49,783 nucleotides of DNA from positions 1 to 49,783 of the forward strand of contig CAZFLM010000051.1 of NCBI GenBank assembly GCA_964519955.1. The letters run 5' to 3'. The notes under the pieces were generated by a model. That model searched no databases and was not told the DNA's origin. It worked only from the letters and a program-made list of their open reading frames with translations. Origin of the DNA: CAZFLM01 sp964519955 (lineage in GTDB: Bacteria; Armatimonadota; Chthonomonadetes; Chthonomonadales; CAJBBX01). The position numbers and the translations under genes are program-made. This document shows, in pieces, positions 6,876 to 14,330 of this stretch (position 1 is its first letter; every line of letters begins with the position of its first letter).

Positions 6876-7958
6876 TTAGCGCCCTGTCCGAATCAGCGCC
6901 TTCACCACGCGCCGGGCTTCCACGTCGCGGAGGGCCTGCTCGGCATCCTCCAGCGCGTAGGTGCGCGAGACGAGGCCGTGCCAGTCGAACCGGTCCGAGA
7001 GGCGCGCCAGCACGTCCATTCCGCGCCAGAAGTGGCTGAAGTCGCTGCCCCAGCAGCCCTGCACGGTCAGGTGCTTCTTGTTCACGTGCACGTGCGGGTT
7101 CACCTCGACGCCGCCGTGGTCCGTGTATTGGCCCACGATGACGTAGTGGCCGCCGTCGCGGGCCATCTCGCAGCCCATCGGCACGGCGCGGGGCGAACCG
7201 CTTGCCTCGATCACCACGTCCGGCCCGCGCCCGCCCGTCGCGCGGCGCACTGCCTCAACCGGGTCCCGGTCCAGGCCGAACACCGCGTCCGCGCCCATCC
7301 TCCCGGCTGCCTCGAGCCGGTTCTCCGCCGGGTCCACCACGCCCACCCAGGCGGCCCCGCTCGCCACAGCCAGCGCACACGCGGTCAGCCCGACGGGTCC
7401 GGCGCCCTGCACCACCACGCGGTCGCCGAGGCGGATCTGCGCGAGGTCGACCGCGTGCAGCGCCGTCGGCAGCGCGCATCCGGCCGCCATCCACAGCTCC
7501 GGTGACACGCCGCCGCGCAGCTTCACGACCTTGACGCCCGGCTTCAAGTAGATCGTCTCCGACCACCCGCCCAGCAGCCCCTCTTCCGCGCCGTACGTGA
7601 TGCCATAGACCCGGCGGCTCGGGCAGCGTGTGGACGCCTTCGCGACGAGGCAGTACCAGCACCAGTGGCACGTCTCGTGGACGTCGAGGAAGGTGGCCAC
7701 GTCGCCGGGCGAGATGACGGCGCCCTCGATGTCGCGGACCTCGCCGCCGGTCTCTGCGACGACGCCCACCGCGACGTGGCCGGGGATGAGCGGGTAGGGG
7801 ACGCCGGCCAGACGCCCATGCCAGAGGTGTACATCGGTGCCGCAGACCTCGGCGAGCAGGCCGCGCAGCGCGATGCCGCCGGGCTCGACGATCGGCTCGG
7901 GGAACTCCCGCAGATCGAGCGGCGCGTTTGGTTCGGGGATGACGACGGCGCGCGGCAT
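6876..7958 (-). CDS. zinc-dependent medium-chain alcohol dehydrogenase
   Basis: The 360-residue protein is of the medium-chain dehydrogenase/reductase superfamily. The N-terminal GroES-like half has EVCGTDVHLWHG (catalytic-zinc Cys) and PLIPGHVAVG (His). The structural-zinc lobe reads C-HW-C-WY-C-(8 residues)-C, one residue longer than the usual spacing of seven before the last Cys. The Rossmann half has VVVQGAGPVGLTACALA. The closest functional types are threonine/sorbitol-dehydrogenase-like enzymes, and the substrate cannot be read. It begins directly after the dacB stop, so it is the last gene of a GYD-dacB-adh operon. Why a polyol/alcohol dehydrogenase is coupled to a cell-wall enzyme is unclear. 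Confidence 0.88.
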   Translation of the reverse strand: MPRAVVIPEPNAPLDLREFPEPIVEPGGIALRGLLAEVCGTDVHLWHGRLAGVPYPLIPGHVAVGVVAETGGEVRDIEGAVISPGDVATFLDVHETCHWCWYCLVAKASTRCPSRRVYGITYGAEEGLLGGWSETIYLKPGVKVVKLRGGVSPELWMAAGCALPTALHAVDLAQIRLGDRVVVQGAGPVGLTACALAVASGAAWVGVVDPAENRLEAAGRMGADAVFGLDRDPVEAVRRATGGRGPDVVIEASGSPRAVPMGCEMARDGGHYVIVGQYTDHGGVEVNPHVHVNKKHLTVQGCWGSDFSHFWRGMDVLARLSDRFDWHGLVSRTYALEDAEQALRDVEARRVVKALIRTGR

Positions 7959-9479
7959 CTACGGGCTCCCGGATGTGGTGTCGGCCAGCAGCTCGACGAT
8001 GCGGTTCTGGATGCCGGTGCACGAGGCGTTGCGGCAGCGGTGGTTGTTCATCAGCATCACGAACGCCAGTTGCTCGCCGTCGCGCGTCGTCACGTAGCCC
8101 GAGAGGCTGCTCACCCAGCCGATGTAGCCGGTCTTCGCGTGGCAGTTGCTCGCGGCGCGCGTGTCCTTCATCCGGTTCCGCAGCGACCCGTCCACCCCGG
8201 CAATCGGCAGGGAGTCGTACCACACCTTGCCGTTGGGGTGCTTGTGCATCGCCACGACGATGCCCAGGAGCGCGCGCGGCGAGACGCCGTTCATGCGGCT
8301 CAGGCCGGAGCCGTCCGCGATGCTGAAGCCCGTCGTGTCGATGCCCTGCGACTTGAACCAGTCGGTGGCGACGCGGGCGCCTTCCTCGACCGTGCCGGCC
8401 TTGCCCTTCTCCGCGCCCAGCGTCTTCAGCAAACACTCGCCTATCAGGTTGTCGCTGGGCTTCAGGAACTTCGGCAGAATGGCGGAGAGCGGCGCGCTGG
8501 TGTGGCGCGCGACTTCCGTGGCGCTCGTGGGCGGCGTGCGCGTCTCGCCGGCGTCTCCGTCCACCGCGACGCCTGCCTTGCGCAGCCTGGCCGCCAGCAC
8601 CGTCGCCACGTAGCGCGCGGGCCGGTCGATCGTGGTGGGCACCGACTCCGCCTTGCCGTCGAGCGGCATCGTGCCCGTCACCAGGATGGTGTTTGTGCCC
8701 AGCGCGCGCTCGACGTTGAGCGCCGACTTCGCGCCGGCCGCGGCGGTCGTCGCGCGGACCACGACGGTCGGGTAGCCCTCGGCTGGCGTCAGCGAGACCT
8801 TCACCAGCTCACCGGCGGCCGGGCCTGGCTCGACCTTGATCAGGACGACGCCGCGGTCCATCGTGAGCGCCCCGACTTCGGCCGCGTAGTAGTCCGAGAG
8901 GTAGTCCCACGACCAGCCGTCGCCGTATCGCACCGCATCGAACCGGCTGTCCTCGCCCAGCACCCGCCCGCTCATGCGCTTGACGCCGGCCCTGCGCACT
9001 GCGGCCACGAGCGCGTCGAGATCCGCGTTCTCGATGGTCGGGTCGCCGGAGCCCAGCAGCACCAGGTCGCCCTGCAGTACGCCGTCGGCGCCCAACTCGC
9101 CGGTCCGGACGAGGCGCGTGGCGTAGCGGAAGTCCGGCCCGAGTAGAGCCAGAGCCGCCGAGGAGGTGGCAAGCTTCTGGTTGGAGGCAGGCATGAAGAG
9201 CAGGTCGGCGTTGCGCTCGTACCAGGTGGTCCCGTCCTTGAGCGACCGGACCATCACGCCCTGGATGCCGCCCTTCAGTTCGGGGTCGGCCAGGAGCTTC
9301 TCGATCTTGCTCGCGATGTCGGGTCGAGCGCTGGCAGGCGGAGCCTGCGCGCGTGAGTCGGTCAGGAAGGTTGCGATGAAGAGGGCGAGCAGCGCGAAGA
9401 CGGCCGCGGGACGCGCGAGTGGCGTCAGGGGCCGTCTTCGCGAGGTCGCCAACAGGGGAAGCGTGATCTCGTTTGTCAT
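7959..9479 (-). CDS. dacB: D-alanyl-D-alanine carboxypeptidase/endopeptidase (PBP4 family)
   Basis: This peptidase family S13 protein trims or opens peptidoglycan cross-links in the periplasm. It has 506 residues with an N-terminal membrane/signal segment (ALLALFIATFLTDSRAQA). The three serine-peptidase motifs are present: SxxK as MPASNQKLA, SxN as PSDNLIGE and KTG as CHAKTGYIG. The long inserted domain between SxxK and SxN is typical of PBP4. The C-terminal NNHRCRNASC is cysteine-rich. Its ATG shares one base with the GYD gene stop (TGATG), so the genes are coupled. Confidence 0.92.
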   Translation of the reverse strand: MTNEITLPLLATSRRRPLTPLARPAAVFALLALFIATFLTDSRAQAPPASARPDIASKIEKLLADPELKGGIQGVMVRSLKDGTTWYERNADLLFMPASNQKLATSSAALALLGPDFRYATRLVRTGELGADGVLQGDLVLLGSGDPTIENADLDALVAAVRRAGVKRMSGRVLGEDSRFDAVRYGDGWSWDYLSDYYAAEVGALTMDRGVVLIKVEPGPAAGELVKVSLTPAEGYPTVVVRATTAAAGAKSALNVERALGTNTILVTGTMPLDGKAESVPTTIDRPARYVATVLAARLRKAGVAVDGDAGETRTPPTSATEVARHTSAPLSAILPKFLKPSDNLIGECLLKTLGAEKGKAGTVEEGARVATDWFKSQGIDTTGFSIADGSGLSRMNGVSPRALLGIVVAMHKHPNGKVWYDSLPIAGVDGSLRNRMKDTRAASNCHAKTGYIGWVSSLSGYVTTRDGEQLAFVMLMNNHRCRNASCTGIQNRIVELLADTTSGSP

Positions 9480-9766
9480 CAGTCCGTCATCTTGAGGAGT
9501 TCTTCGTAGGGCACGGCGGTCCAGGTCTCGGTCTCACCGCCTGCGTCGCGGACAATGGTCGCAATCCGGGCTGCCGCGACAGCGTCGGGTGCGTCGAATA
9601 CATCCAGAACGTCATACCGCCCAAAGACCGCGAGGCTCGTATGCCAGCGCACCTCGGGGACTGCCTCCTTGATGCGCTTCCGCACGGTCTCGGTGGCTTT
9701 GCGCAGAGCGCCGCCGCCCTGGGTCAGGTTGGGTGGCAGCTTCGACAGCAAGACATAGGTGCTCAT
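9479..9766 (-). CDS. GYD domain protein
   Basis: The 95-residue protein begins MSTYVLLSKLPPNLTQGG and contains FGRYDVLDVFDAPD, the core of the GYD family (ferredoxin-like alpha/beta barrel, function unknown). The RBS GGGAGGTG is well placed. It is the first gene of the operon running into dacB and the alcohol dehydrogenase. Confidence 0.85.
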   Translation of the reverse strand: MSTYVLLSKLPPNLTQGGGALRKATETVRKRIKEAVPEVRWHTSLAVFGRYDVLDVFDAPDAVAAARIATIVRDAGGETETWTAVPYEELLKMTD

Positions 9767-9838
9767 CTTGGCTCACCTCCCTCGGAATGCCGCGCGTTGC
9801 CGCGCGTTGGCACACTATACGACGCCGGCGCAGGGGAG

Positions 9839-11005
9839 TCAAGCGGGCCCTTGTGCCGGCTGCACCGTCACCGCAAACGGATCGGACGCGCCGCCGCGGT
9901 CGGCCGGGTTCACCACCACCACGGTGGTCGGCCCTGCGGCGAGGCGCTTCCCCCCGAGGGCGATCTTCAGGCTCGTCGGGTCAACCGTTGTCGGTGTGAA
10001 CTGCTCCTCGCCGACCCGCACCGTCGAGCCGGCCACGAAGCCGCGGCCGATCACCGTTACCTCGGCGGTGGCCGTCGTCGGGGTGGGCGGGGTGATGCCG
10101 GTCACGCAGGGCTTGGTCACCGGATCCGCCTTTCCGCCCCGCACATCGTCGCCCTTGCCCTCGGGGGTGCGGAACGCGCTCTTGAAGATGTCCTCCAGTT
10201 TGTCAGTGGCCTGCTTGGAGCACATCCCCACGAGACCCGCGATGGCCGCCGCCCCATACGGGTTGGCCGCGTCGATGCTGCTCCCGCCCAGCCCGCCTCG
10301 GAGCACGACGTAGAACACGGTGGCCAGCGCCGCGCCGATGAAGGGCCGGAGGAGGTACCACCACCCCCAACCCTTGCCGATGGTTCCGTTGCCGACAAAT
10401 GTGGCGAACGACGTGGCCGCGTGAACGAAGGCGCCCATCGCTCCGACCGCCATCACGAACAGGACGATCTCGATGTCCGCCGGGATGCGCCAGGGCTTCT
10501 GGAGGAAGAGCACGCTAATGGACACGACCGGACCAACCGGGTCACCCTTGTCGGCGGCGGCCTTCAGCGCTTCCTCTGCCTTGGCTGCCGCCTCAGTCGC
10601 AAGCCGGCGCACGCTGTCCTTCTGAGCCGCGACTGCCTCTGCATCTCTGAGATCCTTGCCCGCTTGCTCTGCCTTCGCTTTGGCGGCAGCGTCGGCGCCC
10701 TTCGCTGCCGCCTGCGCATCGCTGTATGCCTTGCGCCTCGCTTCGACGGTCTTGTCCGCTTCATCTTTGTCGGTCGTGGCTCGGTCCTTCGCCACCTGGC
10801 TTGCCTTGGCCTTCTCGGCTGGAGACAGTGGGAGCGTGCCTGCCATCGGCGGCCACAACGCGATGACCGAGCATCCGATCGCGATCGCGAGTAACATCAG
10901 GTAGAGCCCCAGCAGCGCGATCGCCCATCTCGCCATAGGCGGGGGCGAACACGGGTGAGCTGGGGGCTGGACAGCGCTGCCATTGCCCGCCTGACCGTCT
11001 GCCAT
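9839..11005 (-). CDS. three-TM protein with alanine-rich coiled coil and IPT/TIG domain
   Basis: An uncharacterised 388-residue protein. Order of parts: a short proline-rich N-terminus; TM1 (RWAIALLGLYLMLLAIAIG); a roughly 90-residue Ala/Lys/Glu-rich helix likely to form a coiled coil; TM2 (IVLFVMAVGAMGAFVHAATS); TM3 (FIGAALATVFYVVLRGG). The C-terminus is an immunoglobulin-like IPT/TIG domain, recognisable as VTGITPPTP...VTVIGRGFVAGSTVRVG...VVVVNPADRGG. The start at 11005 is supported by AGGGAGG, 5 bp upstream. The function is not known. It may sense or scaffold at the envelope. Confidence 0.75.
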   Translation of the reverse strand: MADGQAGNGSAVQPPAHPCSPPPMARWAIALLGLYLMLLAIAIGCSVIALWPPMAGTLPLSPAEKAKASQVAKDRATTDKDEADKTVEARRKAYSDAQAAAKGADAAAKAKAEQAGKDLRDAEAVAAQKDSVRRLATEAAAKAEEALKAAADKGDPVGPVVSISVLFLQKPWRIPADIEIVLFVMAVGAMGAFVHAATSFATFVGNGTIGKGWGWWYLLRPFIGAALATVFYVVLRGGLGGSSIDAANPYGAAAIAGLVGMCSKQATDKLEDIFKSAFRTPEGKGDDVRGGKADPVTKPCVTGITPPTPTTATAEVTVIGRGFVAGSTVRVGEEQFTPTTVDPTSLKIALGGKRLAAGPTTVVVVNPADRGGASDPFAVTVQPAQGPA

Positions 11006-11204
11006 CTCGGGCCTCCCTGCGCGGCTGCGGGCCGCGCGCTCCTCACTTGCCGGTCTCATTTGGCCGGCAGGCCGGTACTGCAAGCTATCGTAGGGATATT
11101 GCGTCTACGCGCTCTGGATTCCTGCCTATCGCGGTGCAGCTTCTGGCTCGCGGCCGCCGCACCCACATTCGCGAAACTGCACCCTAACGCCGGCTGCGAT
11201 GCTG

Positions 11205-11213
11205 TGCTATAAT
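11205..11213 (+). promoter_or_regulatory. extended -10 promoter of the small zinc-ribbon gene
   Basis: TGCTATAAT is a consensus extended -10, 44 bp before the start codon at 11258. Confidence 0.6.
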
Positions 11214-11257
11214 CGTATCGAGAACTGCGTTCGACCAATCGCGAGGAGATGAGGCAA

Positions 11258-11425
11258 GTGGCTGAGGGAAAGAAGTCCAAGACCAACGTTGCGGCCCGCC
11301 AGGAAGCCAAGCAGGCTGTCCAGATCTGCCGGAGTTGCGGCAACAAGGTGGAAGTCGTCATGACGATGACCGCCAGCGGCCGCAAGCAGATGATTCGCAA
11401 GTGCTGCGGCCAGGTGGCAGCCTAG
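11258..11425 (+). CDS. 55-residue zinc-ribbon protein
   Basis: A small protein of 55 residues: a lysine-rich N-terminus (MAEGKKSKTN), then CRSCGNK and, after a short strand, RKCCGQV. The CxxC...CC arrangement suggests a single zinc knuckle or half ribbon. GTG 11258 is preceded by GAGGAG at 9 bp; an in-frame ATG at 11249 abuts that SD and is less likely. It has its own extended -10 promoter and a strong terminator, so it is a real monocistronic gene. The role is unknown. Size and composition resemble small ribosome- or RNA-associated zinc proteins, but this is inference. Confidence 0.78.
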   Translation: MAEGKKSKTNVAARQEAKQAVQICRSCGNKVEVVMTMTASGRKQMIRKCCGQVAA

Positions 11426-11449
11426 CTCATCCTGCAGGCAGGTAGGCCG

Positions 11450-11496
11450 CGATCCCCGGGTCCACGCCCCTTCGAGGGCGAGGAGACCGGGGATCG
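11450..11496 (+). terminator. terminator of the small zinc-ribbon gene
   Basis: CGATCCCCGG (11450-11459) pairs perfectly with CCGGGGATCG (11487-11496). An inner CGCCC/GGGCG stem carries loop CTTCGA. No long T-run follows. Confidence 0.7.
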
Positions 11497-11534
11497 TTGC
11501 ATGTGGGGTGGTGTGAAGCCGAGGAGGCCGCGTG

Positions 11535-12263
11535 ATGCCTGGTTCGCTGAGGCGCCGGTTTGAGGGCGCGACGCCGCGGGCGGCGCCGGAGCGCGCCATG
11601 GTCGAGGACGTGATCGAGTACCTGGAGTGGATCGCGGTACGGCCGGCGATGTACTTCGGCGACAGGTGCGGCAGGAACGCCTGGAACTCGCTGGGCTTCT
11701 TCCGCCAGGCGTTCGAGTTCGCCGGGCTCGACATCGATCCCGGCATCGACGCGGTTGCGGAGCACGGCTGGCGTCCGCACTCGCCTACGGGCATCGTCGG
11801 CCAGATGCACGAGAAGGGGATGTCGGAAGCAGAGACGGCGGAGGAGGTCGTCCGCATCGAGATCGACAAGTGGCGCGCTCTGCTGGAGCGGTTGGGCGGC
11901 CCGGCCGGCGCTGCCAACGAGCCTCTTCGCAGCGCCGCGGCGGACTTCAGCGAAGCGCTCGCCGACCCCTCGCGTGTGGCCGACTTGATCCGGGCCACGT
12001 GCACGTTGCTGGAGTACGTCGCGGGGAGCGAACCCTCCGACGCCGACTGGCGCGTCCTGGCCGCATGCTCCCGATCGCTGATGGCGGCGCCCGTCGCAGC
12101 GTCTGGGCCAGACCGCGTGGCCGACTTGCTCTGCGAGGCCGGACACGCGTTCGTGTGGGGCATTCCTGCTGATCTGGAGCAGCTCAGCCCTGTCGGCCCC
12201 GACCTCCTCGCCCGCGCCCGGGCGCTCAAAGCCAAGCTTGAAGCGGAGGAGGCCGGCCAGTAG
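11535..12263 (+). CDS. unknown protein, tandem family member 1
   Basis: 242 residues, first of three related genes (see 12775 and 13563). Shared features in order are RPAMYFGD (about 37-44), a helix ending AFEFAGLDIDPGIDA, EHGW, then GIVGQMHEKGMSEAE, IEIDKW and ALLERLGG. A more variable C-terminal half ends with a helical ARALKAKLEAEEAG tail also common to all three. No signal peptide or membrane segment is visible. I do not recognise a named domain. The R-P-x-M-Y-x-G motif recalls a loosely related group of small unknown proteins opening with IRxRPxMYLG, but that is memory only. GTG 11532 directly precedes this ATG; the SD is GAGGAGG. Confidence 0.7.
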   Translation: MPGSLRRRFEGATPRAAPERAMVEDVIEYLEWIAVRPAMYFGDRCGRNAWNSLGFFRQAFEFAGLDIDPGIDAVAEHGWRPHSPTGIVGQMHEKGMSEAETAEEVVRIEIDKWRALLERLGGPAGAANEPLRSAAADFSEALADPSRVADLIRATCTLLEYVAGSEPSDADWRVLAACSRSLMAAPVAASGPDRVADLLCEAGHAFVWGIPADLEQLSPVGPDLLARARALKAKLEAEEAGQ

Positions 12264-12488
12264 GGCGTTTCCCGATGTTCGCCTCGGTGATCTCCGCAGC
12301 GCGCTTCACCGCGAGCGCCACCACGTGGTTCGCGGTCGGACGGCCCTGCGCGACCAGCCGATCAGCCTGACGCTCCACCAGACCGCCTAGTCTGGATCAT
12401 GCACGAGTGCTGTGGTGGGATGGGCCTCCGCGCCCGTCCACTCCGACTCATGAATGAGTCAGGCTAGGATGCCTGCAGGGGCCCGTAG
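12264..12488. other. gene-free spacer with a hairpin repeat
   Basis: No intact gene is seen. A minus-strand stretch (about 12270-12395) reads open with a protein-like composition (VERQADRLVAQGRPTANHVV) but has no start and no family I recognise; it may be another gene remnant. A hairpin repeat lies at 12418-12439. Confidence 0.4.
12418..12439 (+). repeat. REP-like hairpin repeat, family 1
   Basis: GGATGGGC and GCCCGTCC form an 8-bp stem with one G-T wobble around loop CTCCGC. It lies next to the pseudogene at 12489. Confidence 0.75.
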
Positions 12489-12722
12489 AAGCAGGAAGTC
12501 GATGCGGCGGCCTACGGTTGCCCGGTGCCCCTCCACTACGCCGCAGGCGACGGCAAGGGCAGTGGGCAGATGGTCGGTCCCGCATTCGAAGGACCGGGCT
12601 ACGGCATCGACGTCCCGCCGGACAGCAAGTAGCGCAAGCTGGTGAACCGGGCGCTCCTCGCGCTCAAGGAGCGCGGCGCCTGCCAGGGGTTCTACGAGGA
12701 GTGGTTCGGCCAGAAGGACTGA
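12489..12722 (+). pseudogene. remnant of a family 3 (polar amino acid) ABC transporter binding protein
   Basis: In one frame the DNA reads QEVDAAAYGCPVPLHYA, then GDGKGSGQMVGPAF, GYGIDVPPDSK, a TAG stop at 12630-12632, and RKLVNRALLALKERGAC followed by FYEEWFGQKD and TGA. This matches the C-terminal third of bacterial extracellular solute-binding proteins family 3 (typically D-A-x-x-x-D-x-P...YGIAVPK...L...N.AL..LK..G.Y..IY.KWFG). The upstream part is missing and an in-frame TAG (12486-12488) precedes it. It therefore looks like a decayed 3' fragment with an internal stop, squeezed between two tandem paralogues. Confidence 0.75.
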
Positions 12723-12774
12723 ACCTGCCTGCCGCACGCTTCCCAGCATCCATGTTGTCTCAGGAGATCACGCG

Positions 12775-13566
12775 ATGCCATGCTGGTACGGGAATGGCGT
12801 AGACATGAGACGGCTCGGGCCGCTGGAACTGCCCAGCCGCCGTATCGTGCAGGAGATCATCCGGGCGTACGAGCAGGCTCGCGTCCACCCGGGACTGTAC
12901 TACGGCAACATGGCGCGCAACTCGCAGGCCGTTGAGGTCGCGATGGTGCACTTCAACCTCGCGTTCCACTTCATGGGCATCGATACCAGCCCCGAGGTCG
13001 GTATCCTGGCAGCTCGCGGCTGGCGTAAGCACAACTCGTTCGGCGTTCTTGGCCTCATGCGGCAGAAGGGCTGCTCGGACGAGGAGATGGTGGCCGAGCT
13101 GATCCAGATCGAGATCGATTCCTGGACGGCGCTCCTCCATCGCCTCGGCGGTCCTCTGCCGGACGATCTGCCCGAAGGAGCGCCGGAGCCACCGCCTGAA
13201 CCGACCGAGCAGATGGTGCGCTTGCTGGACCGTATCCGAAGAGCCAAGGCCGGCGGGAACTGCCGACGCGCCACCCTTCGCGCGCTTATCGCCGCCCTGC
13301 GCTACGTCTCGCGCCCGCGCAAGGGCACAGTCGCGAACCTGAGAGCCCTCGGATGCTGCGCGCGTGAGGCCCACGACGACTGCAATGTGAGCTGCTATCG
13401 CCTCGAACTCGCCCCGCTGCTGGACCTGATAGCCATCGGCCTCTACGACGCGCCCCCGCCGTCGCCGCGGGCGGCCCACGCGTTCGGCGTGAGGCCGTGG
13501 CAGTTGCTCGATCGCGCGTGCGCCCTGCAGGCCGAGTTGGAGGCCGGAGAGGGGAAGGCTCCGTGA
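12775..13566 (+). CDS. unknown protein, tandem family member 2
   Basis: 263 residues. It aligns with its neighbours over HPGLYYGNMARNS, a helix ending AFHFMGIDTSPEVG, ARGW, GVLGLMRQKGCSDEEMVAE, IQIEIDSWTALLHRLGG, a proline-rich linker and a C-terminal half shared most closely with member 3 (RRATLRALIAALRYV, NLRALG, SPRAAHAFG, LLDRACALQAELEA). N-terminal PCWYGNG parallels SIWYATM in member 3. AGGAG lies 8 bp before the ATG. The stop overlaps the next gene start (GTGA). The function is unknown. The soluble, highly helical C-terminus suggests protein-protein interaction. Confidence 0.75.
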   Translation: MPCWYGNGVDMRRLGPLELPSRRIVQEIIRAYEQARVHPGLYYGNMARNSQAVEVAMVHFNLAFHFMGIDTSPEVGILAARGWRKHNSFGVLGLMRQKGCSDEEMVAELIQIEIDSWTALLHRLGGPLPDDLPEGAPEPPPEPTEQMVRLLDRIRRAKAGGNCRRATLRALIAALRYVSRPRKGTVANLRALGCCAREAHDDCNVSCYRLELAPLLDLIAIGLYDAPPPSPRAAHAFGVRPWQLLDRACALQAELEAGEGKAP

Positions 13567-14330
13567 GCATCTGGTACGCGACCATGTGGGATGACCGGTC
13601 GCCGGCGCCACTGCGCGACCCCGACCCCCGCGTGGTTCAGCGCGTCGTCGAGTGGCTCCAGCACGTCCGCGCGCGTCCCCGCATGTACATCGACACGATG
13701 GATGGCGAGATGCTCTCGCTGATGCTGCTGAACTACGCCCACGCGTTCCGCATCCAGGGCCTGGACATCCGGCCGGGCCGCGATGTGGGAGCGGAGCGCG
13801 GCTGGAACACGGAGAACACCTGCGGCATCGTGCATCAGATGCGGCGGAAGGGCCTCTCCGAGGCCGAGGTCATCGACGAGGTGCTCGCGGTCGAGATCGG
13901 GTACTGGCAGGCGCTGCTCGATCGGCTGGGTGGCGTGCCCATTGACGACGATCCCGCCGAGCCGGCGCCCACCGAGCGAATGCGGGCTCTGCTCGACAAG
14001 ATGGGCAGGCCGAGGTTGGGGCGAACCTGCGAGCGTGCCACGCTCACGGCACTCATCGCGGCCCTGCGCCATGTCTGCACGCGCGCGGGCGGCACGGCGC
14101 CGAACCTGCGCGCGCTGGGGCGCCGCGCCCGCGAGTTGCTCGCCGATACGGAGCGCTCGATCTGGTTGTACCGCACGTACCGGGTGCTGGAGGCCGTGGC
14201 GATTGCGCTCCACGACTCGCCGGCCCCCTCGCCACGCGCCGCGGAGGTGTTCGGCATGACTCCGGCGCATCTTCTCTCCCGAGCACGCGCTCTGCAGGCC
14301 GAACTTGCGGCGGAGGAGGTCGGAAGGTGA
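13563..14330 (+). CDS. unknown protein, tandem family member 3
   Basis: 255 residues from GTG 13563, which overlaps the previous stop by 4 bp. It shares with member 2 the SIWYATM opening, RPRMYIDTMDGEM, AFRIQGLDIRPGRDVGAERGW, GIVHQMRRKGLSEAEV, LAVEIGYWQALLDRLGG, CERATLTALIAALRHV, NLRALGRRA and the C-terminal SPRAAEVFG...RARALQAELAAEE. Members 2 and 3 are clearly the closest pair. The glycine of the GD/GN motif seen in members 1 and 2 is replaced (MYIDT). The stop overlaps the GH39-like gene start, which puts this family in one transcript with a glycosidase and a membrane protein. Confidence 0.75.
   Translation: MSIWYATMWDDRSPAPLRDPDPRVVQRVVEWLQHVRARPRMYIDTMDGEMLSLMLLNYAHAFRIQGLDIRPGRDVGAERGWNTENTCGIVHQMRRKGLSEAEVIDEVLAVEIGYWQALLDRLGGVPIDDDPAEPAPTERMRALLDKMGRPRLGRTCERATLTALIAALRHVCTRAGGTAPNLRALGRRARELLADTERSIWLYRTYRVLEAVAIALHDSPAPSPRAAEVFGMTPAHLLSRARALQAELAAEEVGR

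Noticed and set aside
12270..12395. Possible minus-strand gene fragment (VERQADRLVAQGRP...)
   Set aside because: Protein-like but under 45 codons, no start, and no family I can name; kept only as a note.
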